NCBI GenBank assembly: GCA_016800925.1
Contig: JABCPU010000267.1
Location: 28,573 to 92,572 of the forward strand
Reading direction: 5' to 3'
DNA: 64,000 nucleotides
Origin: Suillus spraguei
Taxonomy: Eukaryota > Basidiomycota > Agaricomycetes > Boletales > Suillaceae
Both the position numbers and the translations under genes were made by a program. Shown one piece after another: positions 1 to 13,140 of this stretch. Below the pieces are notes generated by a model. That model was given only the letters and a program-made list of their open reading frames with translations, did not search any database and was not told the origin of the DNA. Position 1 is the first letter of the stretch. Every line of letters begins with the position of its first letter.

Positions 1-891
1 GGGCGTCCTGAATTAAAGAAGTAGTCTCCACCGACTGGAACCCATGCAGAAGCGGGAAGTTTCCCTGCTCGTCCTTCAGCTCTGGAATGATACGCGCTAG
101 GATGGTCAATTTCCGAGCGACATCTGCGCCATTTAGATCGTCTGCCGGGTTGGGTTCCTGAGGGTTGGCATTTGAGCACTGCGCAAACTCAGATGAAAAT
201 AACACATACTGTGTATCCTTGTGCTCGGGCTCCTTTGACAATCGACGAAAAGCTTTCATCGCTTCCTTCTACGGAAGAAAAGTTGTTGAAGATATAACTC
301 ATGGTCCCCGAGAAAACACCCTCGATCTTGACAACCTGATCGCACGCAGTTAGCCTCTATCCATCGCACCTCAGCCAATCAAAGACTTACCTTGTCCCCC
401 GTTTCCACCAAATCTCTCAGCGTTGAGATGATAGGCAGCCCAGCGCCCACCGTTGACTCATGCAGATACCTTCCACTCTTGCTCGCCTGCACAATACCCT
501 TATACAACCCCACCTCACCCGAAAACGCCTTCTTATTCGGCGTAACCACGTTGATCCCCACACTCAACAATGCAGGATACATCTCCGCAACGTCCTGCGA
601 AGACGTATTATCAATAAACACCGCCTTCTCGCCCTGCTTCACAAGCTCCTGCAGGGTGCTTTTCACCGCAGAGAGGTCGACGGGCGTCTCGCTGGCATTA
701 AGTGCGTCCTTCCATGCTAAGGGGTTGATGCAGAGGTCATTGGTGGACTGGAGCATGCGCTTGGAAGAGGTGAGCGCTGTGAGATGGAAGCCATAGTTCG
801 AGTTTGCGATCAGCTGTTCGACGACTTGGGTCCCGACGCCTCCGACGCCTACCACAGCAACATGTAAGTGCTTTCCGGGTTCCATTTCCAT
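1..891 (-). CDS. hom6: Homoserine dehydrogenase, 3' end cut by window edge
   Basis: The enzyme reduces aspartate semialdehyde to homoserine with NAD(P)H, the branch step towards threonine and methionine, in the cytosol. The reading begins MEMEPGKHLHVAVV and runs into the glycine-rich nucleotide-binding loop GVGGVGTQV. It continues through VVTPNKKAF and the conserved ESTVGAGLPII segment of the catalytic domain. Exon 1 is 891-391. A 55-nt GT-AG intron (390-336) follows in phase 0, and exon 2 (335-1) continues as VVKIEGVFSGTMSYIF and leaves the window while still open. The start at 891 was chosen because upstream in-frame codons do not resemble the family; 885 is an alternative Met. Family membership is very secure. 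Both visible exons are free of frameshifts. About 280 residues are visible, and the C-terminal part lies outside the window. Confidence 0.93.
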
Positions 892-2606
892 TTTCAGTGC
901 GTTAGTGGTGTAGGAATAGGAAAGGCGTAATCTGTGATCACGGAGGTGCCTTAGAAAAATAAGATCTCGATATCGATTACTGGTTCTGCCAATGATGACG
1001 CTCCAGCGTGTATGCATGACTCAGTTGATATCAACCAAGTAACCGAACAATTGACAATTCAATGCCCTTCGCCATGGTTTACGTCCAAAAGTTAATGAAA
1101 TCTATTGCAGATCACAATAAGGAGTGTATGGTTTGATATAGAGATGTGTAACGAGTGAAAATGTTAACTATGAACTTAACGGCAAATCAAAGATGCACAG
1201 GCGTGCGCGGATAATGAGAAGGGGGGGGAGAAGCATAGTATGTACATTTGCGCCTGTGCTGGGTAGGAACGTATAATAGAACTGTAACCGAAACTTAGGC
1301 AAGAGTCATGATACTTAGAGAAAAACGCACACCCAGACAAATTATACACTGGAAAATCGTGTCGCATCATGAACAGAGAATAAATGTAGGAGGGATATAA
1401 AGAAGTACGGATGCCACGAAAATGTAAAGTGCACATTCGGTAAAAGTGAAGAGTTATGACGCGACATGATAGTCCGAGAACGTGTGGGTTGAGTCGATAT
1501 TGATACACCTTTGCATTTTCTAAAAAAGAAATATAGCTGCTACCAAAACTTGGAACAAGCGTGGCAGCCGCGAGGTGAGTGGGAGAATGAAACGAAACGA
1601 AATAGATAACCCGAGCACCCAAGGAATCGGGCTAAAAACACAGGCGGGTGCCGGGAAAGTATACGATAATAAGACCAGGGAAAAGGAAAATAATGGTGGA
1701 TGAAAGGAGAAGAAAAGATGAAAATATCACAAGACGAGTCCCAAGATCCAAGAACACGCGTAGGGGTGGAAGTACGAGGTCCCCACGTGTGGACGCAAGG
1801 CCGATAGATAAATAAGCACGATCGGCTGGAGGGAAGGGTAGTGGCGTGGCGTCATATACACAATACGCAGCGGGCAGCACAAGGCTTAATGATAATATTT
1901 TTGTCGTTTATGTAGTGGATAGTCTGCGCCTTGTGCTGCCTTTTATACAAGCCCGAATGCTGTCGGGCAACCGAGATAATAAGAAATGCCGATGCGATGT
2001 TGCGAAAGCATGATGATGATGGAGTCGTGGTAGTGACACATTGAGGGGTGAAAAGAAATAGATAGAGAATGAACCGCCAGCGAGCGAGGTATGAATGTCG
2101 CTCCTGAGAGGTGACCCAGATGCAATAAATCTGGGGTAAGCCGCGAATGTGTCCTGTGCGGGAGACCATGACCGAAATAGACCGGATTATATGACAAGCA
2201 AGACAAGTGCAGAGCGGCAAGTCCATTAGACAGGCGATGCCGCAGAAACATAGAAGCCAACAGCCCAAGAAGATCACAACGGAAATGTTGCCTGATGGAA
2301 GACTTCGAAAGGATAATGATATCGGTAAAAGAGGTATAAGACACTGCGCCACGGAAGATCACGTCGTCGGAAGCAGGGTGTATGGCGACTTTTCGCGATG
2401 AGGGTGTATTACGTTCAATATACGTTCGAGGATATCCCGCGGCGAAAGGAAAGGGAGATTATGTCGGTGGTGAGGTGATATTAATCTAGAAGCTGTTTGC
2501 CAGTATGAAAATCTAAACCGCTATTCAACGATTTGACGTTTCGCCGCAAGGGTTAAATCACCAACCTCTACACTTGATGAATGTGATAAAGGTAAAAAAA
2601 ATCCGC
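892..2606. other. Intergenic, no gene recognised
   Basis: Open frames on the minus strand between 1176 and 2362 overlap each other in different frames. They have odd, cysteine- and histidine-rich composition and no recognisable motif. The stretch is best read as the 5' flank of the homoserine dehydrogenase gene plus the 3' flank of the next gene upstream. Confidence 0.5.
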
Positions 2607-3954
2607 TCAAAAAGCGGGCGGAGGCAACTCGTCGGGGCTTGGCGAGTTTTGGAACACTGAACTCGCAAAAAACCCAGCCTTTTCCTTAACGGCGCGGGTG
2701 ACGCTCGGTCCAACTGACCCAGGCTTCCTTGGCATGAAGCCAAACAGCTTCTTCTGCTCTTCAGAGGCATCAGAAGTCGATGCCATGTCCTCGTCCAAGG
2801 ACATGTGAAAAATACCCTCACTGGGCGTCCTGTGATGTTTGCGGGATGGAGAGGGGGTGTTGCAGCTCAACTGCCCACCAAATGGAAACCCTGCGCTCTT
2901 ATCGAGCGGCGCTGTGCGAGGGCTTTCTTCAAATGCAAGCTGTTGCCAGGTTCCAGCAGATCTCTCGCGGGTGGGGGTCGATAGAGGAGAGTGATCATCA
3001 TCAACATCAGTGGTGTCATCGCAGACGGGGAAATCAGTAGCAGAGCCGGCAGAAGTGCGCCGTGCAGTTCGAAGTGGCGCAGCAGATTGGCTCGGAGCCG
3101 AACGAGAGATATTGTGACGAGTAGGCTGAACATTAGATCTAGGAACAGGAACTGCCCGAGTGGAGGGGGTGGGTGTAGTAATTTGCTGCGGGAAAGGGCG
3201 ACGGCGACGAGCAGCAAGCTTTCCCGTGGGCTGAGATGTCAGGAAAGGAGCTTGCGGAGAAGGATTCTTGGGCGTCAAATTCATAGGTGGAACCGAGTTG
3301 TCCGAATCAGAATCGGAACTAACAACAAAGGGATCAAAAGAGTTGGATGCAGGATTGTTCTTGCGAGGAATAAACGTTTGCGTCGAAAATGTGGTACCCT
3401 CAGCCTGCGAGAGAATTGGGGGTGAAGGTTGACGGATGTTGCTGCGTCGCGCTTGTACATTCGAAGACGAGCTTCTAAAAGAAGGGAACGAATATGGTAC
3501 TCAGAAATGTTGCTGAGTGAATACAAAGGGAAATAATTGACCTCGTCGTTCCCTTATCTTTAGGTGCCTTGGTTTGTCTACCCCGTACGGCCTTGTCCGG
3601 CGATGATGTAACCGGATGAACAACGGGCTTCGAGACAACATCAGAATGACTTTTCTGCGTAGGAGGCTTGGTAGGTTCCTCGGATGACTCTAGGATTAGA
3701 GGCTGTGTTGCACGGCCCTGCGACTGAGGGACGAGCTGTTTCGGCTTTGAGGACCGATGCTGTTTCTGATGACTCTGAGGAAGCTGTTGAAGATTGCGAG
3801 GAGTTGAAGGTCGTGAAGGCTGCTTTGAGATGAAAAGCAAACCAGGTGTTTTCGTTGCTTGAACTACGACTGCTGGAGGAGCCGAAGGATGACGACGATG
3901 TGATATGTTGGGTGACATGAAGGGCGGAGGATGTGGTTTATGAGCAAGGAGCAT
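2607..3954 (-). CDS. Proline-rich protein with Edc1/PNRC-like decapping motif
   Basis: Two exons (3954-3542 and 3474-2607) joined by a 67-nt intron encode about 426 residues, mostly low-complexity Ser/Pro/Arg-rich and probably disordered. The last 20 residues, FASSVFQNSP then SPDELPPPAF, fit the short linear motif of the Edc1/PNRC family (aromatic-A-G/S-x-x-F ... SP ... LPxPxF). In yeast and animals this motif bridges Dcp1 and activates the Dcp2 mRNA-decapping enzyme in the cytoplasm. The motif is seen directly; the function is inferred from it alone. The N-terminal start is uncertain: Met at 3954 or 3918 are both possible, and an arginine-rich open stretch continues upstream. The join at 3541/3475 keeps one frame (phase 2). 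No other domain is recognisable. Confidence 0.62.
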
Positions 3955-5702
3955 TTGGTGAAGTGTAAAATGTTGAATAAAACGATGAGTACGACGAGCG
4001 CAGCGACGACGAAAAGGTTGAGGACGACGGCGACGACGACGAGTTGAAGGTGATGTGTGAGAGGAATAAAAAACGAGGATATCGTGGGATGACTGATCTT
4101 CGGCGGATGACACATGGAGCTCTTTTTGTTCTCCGACACAGCGCAGTAGTAACGCATTGCCATATTCAGTATTTTGTGACACATTTCTATTATCTGAGTT
4201 TAAATATGACCGTATTTAGAAATTATTTGTACTTGTTTTGGATTTTGTACCCTGATTAGGTTGGCTTCCTTGTATCAAGATCAAAGTGTAGATCCTCCGT
4301 ATCTGCGCCTGCCGCCGTGGCTTATTGCTTCTCTCCTTTTTGTTGCGAGTCGATCTTCCACTCAGTCTCCACTAAGATGAAGCTATAAACAAAATAGAAC
4401 AGCAGATTCTGTCACCATGGTTTGTAGTTGTAACTTAATACAATAACCTATACCGCTAACAGTGACTCGGGCAGGCGGTGACTCTCTTGTCGTTGTATCT
4501 CCTAGGCTACAATCACTTGCACGCCCCTACCGTGCTTCCCCATAATTTCGTTTCACGCACCCATTGACGCAACCACAACGTTGCTCACTCGAGGTTTTAT
4601 CCACAAGAACAATGATATCATTATAGGCTGTATCCTCCTGTGTCCGCATCATATTCTTATCATACCTTCCTGCAGCGGCGCTATTCTCGTATATGTGCCA
4701 GCTGTGATCATTTTTTTCATGGACACACCTTACCCGGTATCCCCTTTCAAGTCTCCCCTGCAGGGCCGCTTTCACCTTTTTTGGATGCCTCGTTGCAGAT
4801 TTGTCTCCAAAGAATCTTACCTTCTTTCATTATGAAATCTGCGCGTGCATCACCTGCTGATATGAGTGGAGCTGGTTAGCGTAAGTACTTCCCCGCCGTT
4901 CGGATTTCATCAATTATATGAACGGAGGCGACACACTCAAAGACTGCGATGCCCTCACTTATTTCCACCGCGCCTGCCCCCACAAAGTTTAACACCTACT
5001 TACGCCCAATGTCTTCCGCCCTCGTATCAGCCCATATCAGCCCTCACTCGACGATAAGATGCTTTCTCTATGAAATGAATGCTCTCGTACAGCATCCCGG
5101 ATAAGATTATGCTGTTCAGGATCAATCCATATCTAATGCTGCGCATTTATTTTCCTTCCGATCACGGCCAAGAAGGACATACTAACTGAGGCAACGCAGA
5201 TTAATCGCATTCACACTATTAAGTCCAGTCGAGTCGGATCATGCATCTCCTTTGAGCCCGAAGCCATAGCGTCATTGACCCTGGCTTGTCATTATCTCTC
5301 GCAATGCAGAAAGTTTAGGGTGAGTCGTGACGTTGCGATCATCCCTGGCTTAGGGGCGAAGCATGTTTTGTACTAAGATTGTTCTGAGTAATGTATCGTT
5401 TGTCATGCTTAATGCGGGCCGGTATCACAGTCTTCCCTCTATAAGGTCAGACTAGACGAGACTAGGCCCCACTGATAAGACGAAGATGCACCTTACAGAC
5501 AGCCGTGCGAGATGGTACCATATCACAGCATCGGTTCTGGATCCTAGCCGGCTCCAGACATACCCGGGCGCAACGCTTAATAGCGGGGAACTCACGACGT
5601 GACACTTGGCATATTCAATTGATCAGCGTGAATCAGTATATACTTGGTAACACGGTAAGTTCCATCGGCAAAATTGTCCATGATCATTGCCTACCTAAAT
5701 AT
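3955..5702. other. Intergenic, no gene recognised
   Basis: No frame here is long enough or familiar enough to call. A plus-strand piece around 4832-4990 (MKSARASPADMSGAG, possibly spliced to a short DTLKDCDALTYFHRACP segment) could be a tiny gene, but its splice acceptor is weak and no family is recognised. Confidence 0.4.
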
Positions 5703-8700
5703 CTACAGTTCGTCATGTGGACGCTGAAGGTCCTCGCCCCCTGAAGTACCCTCAACGTCATCATTGTGTGCTGGCTGAGTCAACCCAACATTCGCGAGGA
5801 CATCCGAACGAGCGGTAGCAACACTCGAATGAATCTTGCCTTCGGCAGCCAGTCTGCCCGCGAATTGCGCAATCTCGCTGTCATATTCCTCCCACTCAGG
5901 GATTCGCCTCGCACGAGATAATTTTGGTTCTTTCTGTGGAGCAATTAGACGTCAGATGAATGACTGATATGGTCTAGGAGGGCTGACAGTAAGGGGGTTC
6001 TGGCACAAGTCGATAGTTTTGGCACGATGAAGGCGATCTGCGCCGCCTACATATAACGTTTAGATGGTTAAGGAAGAGATATAGGGTGAGTTTGGTGACA
6101 TACACCAGGTTTCACACTGTATCAGCCACGTCATCAGTATGATTGAAAGAATACCGAGTTCATGTTTACGTACCCAAAGCCAGTCTTCATGGAGAGAGAA
6201 CTGGTAGAAGTCAATAACCTGTATCACTCAAACGCATTCTCAACTCACTATCGGCACTTCTCTTTGGATATTATTTGGCAGATCTTGGCTCACATCAGCA
6301 GGTGCCCACTCAAGACTTGCACAACTGACCTTGATCCAAGTTGGCAAGGGAGTTTGGATCAGCCGAAAGCATCTGGTATTGCCCACGGAGGATGTCCTGA
6401 AATCAAAATGTCACTCAAAGTCCTCGGACGCGGTAAAAGCCAACGTACTCCCGCGGCCATCTAAAGTCCATCAGTCATGGATCGTCATCGGAAGTGACTC
6501 GCGTACCTGGCGAAAACGGACGAGATCTACGACATACAGGGCACTGGGGAAGCATCAGATCGATTCAACATCATGCAACCCACACATAAAATCACCTGAT
6601 GTGATACGGAAGATCGCCCAGGAAGTCTTTCCAATATCCAGTTTTCCAGAATCGGAAACCTTCCATCTCGTAGTTGTCATCGCCCATGGGTGTATAGCCA
6701 TATGGTGCACCGTGCAAGTCGAGGTCAACCAGTTCTTGCAGATCCGCACGGACAATTTGGTCCGCGTCGACAAAGATGACTTTATTGAGGTCCATGGGAA
6801 ACAGAACATCGAGGAAAAGAATCTTGTATGCCCAAATAATGCGCTGCTTTTCCTTCTGGGCGCGGAGCCAAGAAGGCCATTTATAAGTCACGAGCTCATA
6901 CTGGAAGCCATATTCTTGGGCCATGTGTGGTATGAATTCCTGTAATATGACAATGAGGCACGTTGCAAGCAATACGTCACGCCAACTGACCAAGAAAGAA
7001 GGCGATAGGAAGTTCTCAATGAACCAGAATTTCACGGTGCTATTTGTGTTGCGCAGGACGCTAAGAATCATAATGGAAGCAAAACGCTAAAAGGAGAGGC
7101 ACGTTAGAGGCATCGAGCATTGCAGACGGGGAAAGGGTGCTCACCTCGTAGAGCAGTCCAGAAGCAACTGTGAATATGTTGATGTCTGCTTGTCTGGGGG
7201 CCATCTCTGCGACTTCGGTCGTGCTTTCGCTCTTTGATGTGAAAATAGATAAAACCCTGAAATGAATTTAGGATCAATAAGAGCAGTAAGGGATAAAAGA
7301 ACCACCCACTTGGACAAGATATCGTGTACGACGGTTTGGGAATGGCCTGAATGTTGCTGTAACCCTGCTAGCACATCCACCTTTTCCATGCCCGGCTTCC
7401 GTGACAGCCTTGGGTACAGGGTTAGTCCTTCAAAGCTCATCACAGTCAATTCTTCTCCAGAATCTTCCACAGAAGGACTATTCCACCCTTCACTCCCCAC
7501 GCTGGCTATATCATACACCTCACGGCCTCCTCCCTCACGAATAGCAAGTTTAAATGTACCTGGGCGAGCTTTGAACTGTAGGTAGCCAAGATTGGCCACA
7601 ACCTGCGTGTCATCGACTACGGACGGAGTATAATTGGCAACAGAAGATGAAGTGGTCAATTGGAGCTGTACGCCCCGAGGAGGGCTATTGGACTTCGTCT
7701 CCCGTGCATGTCCTTCAACGACGAGGTAGTCAAGCGAGAAAAGAGCATGAAGGCCGTCAGGTGGAAGTGTGCTTGGCTGAACGTTGTCGAGGTCGTAGAG
7801 GGCTTCTCGTGGGCGAACGAGCCACGAGGGGGGAACGTCCATACCAAGAGTATATATCGGGTCTGCAGACAGGCCATTGAAAGTTACTTGGGCCGGAATC
7901 TCGTTGCTAGACTGCTCCTCAGTGATGTTTCAAGCAGGAAAACAGGCCCACCCACCCTTTTTTGTCATATTGCAGGCGAGGCTCGATACTATATCGGTAA
8001 AATCGCTTGAGTGGGATCTGTGAATCCGGTTAGTTTGGCCAAGCGGTACCAAAGGATCTTGCCTACTTCGGAATGTTGAGCTGGATTGAGGTACAGTTCA
8101 AAGTACACCTCTGGGAAGAGCTCCTCGTGTTTCTACCATTACCTACATCAACTCGACAATTCCACAGTCCCCACAACGGCTTACCTCTAAGATTGCGGTC
8201 CACTTCTGTGCTCCTTCACTCAGTGGATCAAGGAGTAATACAAGGTGGGTCAACGCATTCTCTCGATCACCAAATTCAAATTTCCTGCAAAAGGATAGTT
8301 CAACATGCCGCTTCAAGACTGCAAAGCAAGAAAATACGGACGTGTAACTGCCGGATAAGAGTCTGTAACTACTAGTTCTAGCTCGAGGTACGCTATCGAA
8401 CAATCCAGCTTCACTGGGATCCGGCTGTTGATCTGCATAGATAATCGACGATGCCACCGATACCAGGTTTGCATATGCAAAGCTGTATACACAAAATTTA
8501 ATATCCAAACCCAAAAGCAGCACAGATCAAGACCACCCACGCATCAAGCTCCGTGCCATCAGGTAGAACCTCCTCAATAGCTTGCGCGACACGCCTGACT
8601 CGTTTCCTCATTTCATATGTCTCCAACGTCGCAAAGTCCTCTGATAGAAACTCCGATTTAGGAGAGAAAGGACCGATGAGCTATACATGAAGTTTCATTA

Positions 8701-11700
8701 TCCACGTTGGACTGAAACAAGAGTGAGAAACGTACCCGGCCATTAACAATGATGGCCTGTTCTCCAGGCCGAAGGCCCGCCTCTCGCGCGAGAAGGCGGC
8801 TTGTAGTTAGAAACGCTGTGTATGCTTGCGGGTCCGATCGGAGCTGTATTCCTTCGGTGACAAATACCTGTGTAGCGTCTTGGGTTTCCAAATCGGCGAG
8901 CGCTCGTTTTAACACATCCGGAGAGAGCTCCCTAAAATCGCTTGTTGACCCAACATGTGCGAAGAAGGATGATACATTACCCCCAGGTAAGCTGGTAGAG
9001 GGGTTGTGTAGGAATGTAATACGTGATTGCGATTCCTTTCTCTACGGGTGTATTAGCACGAAAGCGCGCAGACACAGGTTACTCACAGAAATGAATGTCA
9101 CAGCCTCCTGAACCAGTGCCTGCCCCTCCGCCGAATCCAAATTGGCAATGACAACAATGCTTACAGGCGTCTTTTCGGCATCTGACGGCGGGAAACAGAA
9201 TTAGCATCGCCTAGACAGGGTTTGTAACACGCCAGGATTCACCCGATATCACCCATGCGCACGTGAGCGGGTCCCATCCCGTGCGCTTGCCCAAATCGCC
9301 AAGATCGAAAATTTTGAGATTCTCAGTGCTCGACGAAGGAGCATGCACTGAAGAGGGTGCTTTGCTGAAAATGTACGGATTCCGCCTCGAGAGTGTTGTA
9401 GGGAGGTCATAAAAGAAGGTGGAGATGAGTGGTACAGAAGCAACGGTCAGTTCTTTGAGGTAGACCTAGGGGAAGGGGATAAGTAAGTGAGGTATCAATT
9501 AGGAAATATGAATTAAAAATGCTTACCAGTTCCTGTAGTAATTGCATCTGCCCAGTCGCCTCACTCTGCAGGTCTCGTAAGAAATTATCCCCCACTTCAT
9601 ACCACCTTCCATTAACAAACCCTTCCCCATTTTCCCCGCTCACACCAAGCCTCCTCGCCCACTGCCTTGCGCTCTCAAGAGCTTCTTCAACGCTGGGTAC
9701 CTCCCCGCTAGTGACGTCTGCAAAGTTATCTACTGTCCCAAGAGTGTTGAATGTTGCATGGACAATACTCCAAGACAGAGCAGGGAGGTGCTGTTGCGTA
9801 TGTGCAATGGATAACTGTGGAAAAGAATGATCAAGTAACATAAAATAAGGGCAAAGTGAAGGACATACAGAGCGGAAAAACGAAGCCACTTCTGAACGAC
9901 TGAATTTCTGTGCAACATAGTATATGATTCTCGCCATCTTATGGCCTATTCACGTATGACAATGAGTATTATTGTTGAGAAAAAACAGTCTCCTCACGCA
10001 CCATCGCTGTCGTCGGTAAAAACTGGGACAAATCCCCACCTGACAGGAAACCCACGGGCGATGATGCTATCCACTTGGTTTGCAATGAGAGCAAAGAACT
10101 GCGGCTGCGAAAAGTCAAGGGCGAGAACGACATTGATGATGTTGACCCGTAAACGCAGGTAAGGACTGAAAAGTTGAGTAGGATGCACGCGGAGAAGCTA
10201 TGTATGCAACGCAAACCCAACAAGTCAGCATGTCTTGATTACAATATCCACCACTGAGCGTATACACCCACCTGTGTCAAGTCCGTCCCCCACCCAGCGT
10301 ATACCGTGTCCTCCTGGATATCATTCCGCCATAATATAACGCCACCCCCCTCCAACCTGTCTGAAGAGTCAAAGAAGCCGTCCAAGAGATCGTTCCACTT
10401 TGGAGAAATATCATATCTCTTTTGTCCTTCATTCAAGGCTTCTGCCTCCGCGTTATTCTCGGTATCCGTGTGCAGAATTTCTTGGTTCAAGCGCTTCTCT
10501 GAACCAAACGTTGTGCCTTTCTTGACTTTCAATTTTGATGGAGCTGGATCTAACAAACCAGAATGTACTGGGTGCACGACAAACTCTATGGCCTGCGACC
10601 GCGACAAACCAAGCTTGACGAGTGAGCGAATAAGAGCGCGTTCGCGCGCAAAGTTGCGTAGAAGCCTGAACTTGGATCAGAACTGGACGAACCTTAAAAT
10701 GTAGTACAAGAGGCGGAAGGAAGGTACAAATGGAAGGAAGAATGATAGGGACAGAAAACGCACCCGGATATCCCAACTTCATCCTCTAGCACTCTCCCAT
10801 TGATCCATACCATATTCACGCCCATCATCGCCTTCCCCCAGTTATCTTGCACTTCGTCTCGTACTGTACCCGGCACGCGGATTTTGCGCGCAAGTGGAGC
10901 AGCATAGCGCGGAAAATTCGCAGACAGTGTGTGCAATATGTGCACCGGGGTGAGCGATTTTTTCAATAAGCAAGAAGAGATAGCTGAGGGAAGGAAGCGG
11001 GGTCGGAGAAGAGAGCAAGGAAAGATGTTGCCTTGAGACCAAGGTCTGCGCCATGCGAGATGAGCACTGATTAATATAATAATGATAAAGTCAAACTACC
11101 TTGAATTTCCTCTTTACTCAAGGGATTATTTGTGGTAGGATTCTCCTCCATTTCGGTATCAATGTACGACATGGCCTCGAAAATACAGCTTAACACGTCA
11201 TTTTCATCCCCTTCCTGACTCTCATTGGCAGAGGAATCGTCACGAGAAGTAGAAGAATCCCGCTTCCGGTCATCCACAGCAAGGTAATCCATCTTCTTCA
11301 AGTCCAGTGCGACGCCGAACCCAGACAAATACGGACCATCTGTTGAAACGACAGGCCGCGCCCAGCGTAGCACATATTCCACGTCAAGACTCAAAGAGAG
11401 CAATGCGCCATGCAGTGAGCTGAATTCAGGTGCCATAGGATCAGCGTAGTGTATCGCTGTCCATCTGGGAACGTCAAGTGATGGCTGAGGAGGCGGAGTA
11501 TGATCTGTTTGTAGGCGCTTCACTTTTAGTTGTGACTCGGAATCCGGGGTTGCAAGTGAAATTTCGACGAGGCGCCTCAGTTCTTCTGCATTGCATGCAA
11601 TACTTCCATACCAGTCTACCCAATCCTCGCATCCTTCAATTCCACTTTCATGCACGTGTTGTGCAGCGAGCTTCGGACTTGCAGCGTGCAAAGCTAGCCC

Positions 11701-12034
11701 AGCATTCACAGCAGCTATCTCCGGAGGCAGAAGGTAATTTTTTGTAAGATCTAAGACAGCGTTATGCGATTCTTCGGGCGTTGGGGGTTTAATGGAGTGG
11801 AAAATGATCGAGGAGTGAAAACAGGCGCTCGGGAGAGGTAAGGGCCAAAGTTTCTCTGGTAAGTCATATATGTCATTGGTCGCGTGAGAGGGTTAAGTAC
11901 ATAGTTCGAACTTACAGTGCCTCAATTAATGGATCTGCAGCACTGAAAGAGGAGCGCAAGGACACACTGACTGGGGGTGACACGCTGAAAGCAAGTAGCC
12001 CACATCCAAGGACGACAAGTGCGCCAGAACGCAT
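5703..12034 (-). CDS. UGGT: UDP-glucose:glycoprotein glucosyltransferase
   Basis: This ER-lumen folding sensor re-glucosylates misfolded N-glycoproteins so that calnexin can rebind them. I trace 28 exons (12034 to 5703), about 1,605 residues, a normal length for the family. The start [17 protein letters not shown] is a signal peptide and the last residues are the ER-retention signal HDEL. Thioredoxin-like sensor segments are followed by the C-terminal GT24 domain, with [26 protein letters not shown] (DxD metal site), APYGYTP and SLANLDQDLPNN. All introns fit GT-AG and most are 45-75 nt; exons as short as 6, 12 and 13 nt are needed (11040-11045, 6449-6460, 6104-6116). One disruption remains: exon 2 shifts frame at the AAAA run at 11801-11804 (TTTT on the coding strand, one base too many). 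A longer first intron ending near 11823 would avoid it but loses conserved sequence. The exon joins around 10984-11099 are the least certain. Confidence 0.95.
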
Positions 12035-12630
12035 TCCTGCTGATTCCTGCAAGTCTACGTAGTCAGTAAACCAAACCAAATGCTAAATCACAAAGTTTAT
12101 GCTGATTTCTGCTACTACCTCTAGAACGAGTGACACGTCGCTAGATCACGTGATTGATGCTGTATGTCTTTATTTTCCTATGTTTACTACGTATAAGTTT
12201 AAAATGACGTTTCCAAGTACCAAGGTTAACCTTTCCAATCATATCATGCTCAAATTTTGTCTCCGGGTGACTCTCGCATTCCTATGGCTGTGCGCGGCAT
12301 GTCCGGTGGCAAACAAAGTCGCATAGGTTTAGATCGTGCCCAGTTTAATTTAGAGGCTCATCGCATGTGGTTTCCCATCTTAGATGATAATGATGATAAT
12401 CACAAGCGACATCCTCAATGGTCTATGACCTATAATTTTTATTGAAGGTTGCTACGGTGAGTGCGCAAAACGTTGCTTAGAGTTCTGTAGTGCAAGCGAC
12501 ATCGTGTCATACTGCTCTAATTTTCAAGAACCCACCAAGAGGGCGGGCCTGTGCGCTCCTTGTACTCATCCATCGCGGGACGACAAGTATTTAATCCTTT
12601 AGTGAACTTATCTTACGAGTATCGACCATC
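12035..12630. other. Intergenic between divergent UGGT and bHLH-like gene A
   Basis: Shared 5' region of two divergent genes. A tatttaat element about 45 nt before the ATG at 12631 could serve as TATA box for gene A. Nothing else is recognised. Confidence 0.45.
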
Positions 12631-13140
12631 ATGTACTCGTCTCAACATTCTCAATCGCATTATGCAGACTTGGGGGGTGTAACCCCAGCTCAGAACAAGG
12701 CCATGTTACAACGGCAGTACAGGGCAAAGGAAGCACATGCACTTTTTCAACTCCAAAAATTACTTCGTGACATATCTCGAGGTCCAGATGTCCACCAGAC
12801 TCGACTTCAGACGATTGTTCAAGGTAACCCGATTTTGCCAAATTGCCCCAGATCGCAGCATCGTTAAAATCTTCACTGCAGCTACAGAAATGATAAAATC
12901 CCTTTATTGCTGCAACGCCATGTTGCAGGAACTTCATGAATCACCGCATCTGGAGCCTGGCCACAATGCCACAGCAGCCTCTAACCACCACCCGGGTGAA
13001 TTTTCTTCGCATGGGAAATATAGCACAGGATCATTGGCCTAATATTATGCCCAGTGCAACACACAGTAGCTGACTGGCAATGGGACGATGACCATGTGAA
13101 TGAAAGACAGCAACACCCGGCTGGCGCGTGGGACTCATGA
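12631..13140 (+). CDS. Small bHLH-like protein, copy A
   Basis: Three exons (12631-12823, 12882-12995, 13055-13140) encode 130 residues. After a short polar leader (MYSSQHSQSHYADLGG) comes a basic stretch, LQRQYRAKE, and a first predicted helix (HALFQLQKLLRDIS). A Gly/Pro-containing loop and a second helix (ATEMIKSLYCCNAMLQEL) follow. The order resembles a basic helix-loop-helix fold with a zipper-like extension, but the canonical DNA-contacting Glu of the basic region is not obvious. The first intron (58 nt, phase 1) falls at the start of helix 2, exactly as in copies B, C and D of this window. The tail ends ADWQWDDDHVN then ERQQHPAGAWDS. Family name and a role in transcription are inference; homology between the four copies is seen directly. 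Confidence 0.68.

Noticed and set aside
1176..2362. Several minus-strand open frames of 80-166 codons
   Set aside because: They overlap in different frames, have unusual composition (many Cys, His, Ile), no splice-consistent joins and no known motif; treated as non-coding.
4832..4990. Possible tiny spliced gene with DTLKDCDALTYFHRACP
   Set aside because: Acceptor lacks a pyrimidine tract, the product is under 40 residues and no family is recognised.
9249..9443. Open frames in other phases across the UGGT and VPS39-like genes
   Set aside because: They are shadow frames; the true frames give continuous family-matching sequence over spliced exons.
10666..11099. Pseudogene status of UGGT because of an awkward exon join
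   Set aside because: A frame-consistent solution with a 6-nt exon exists, and family length is matched; only the run at 11801-11804 remains unexplained.
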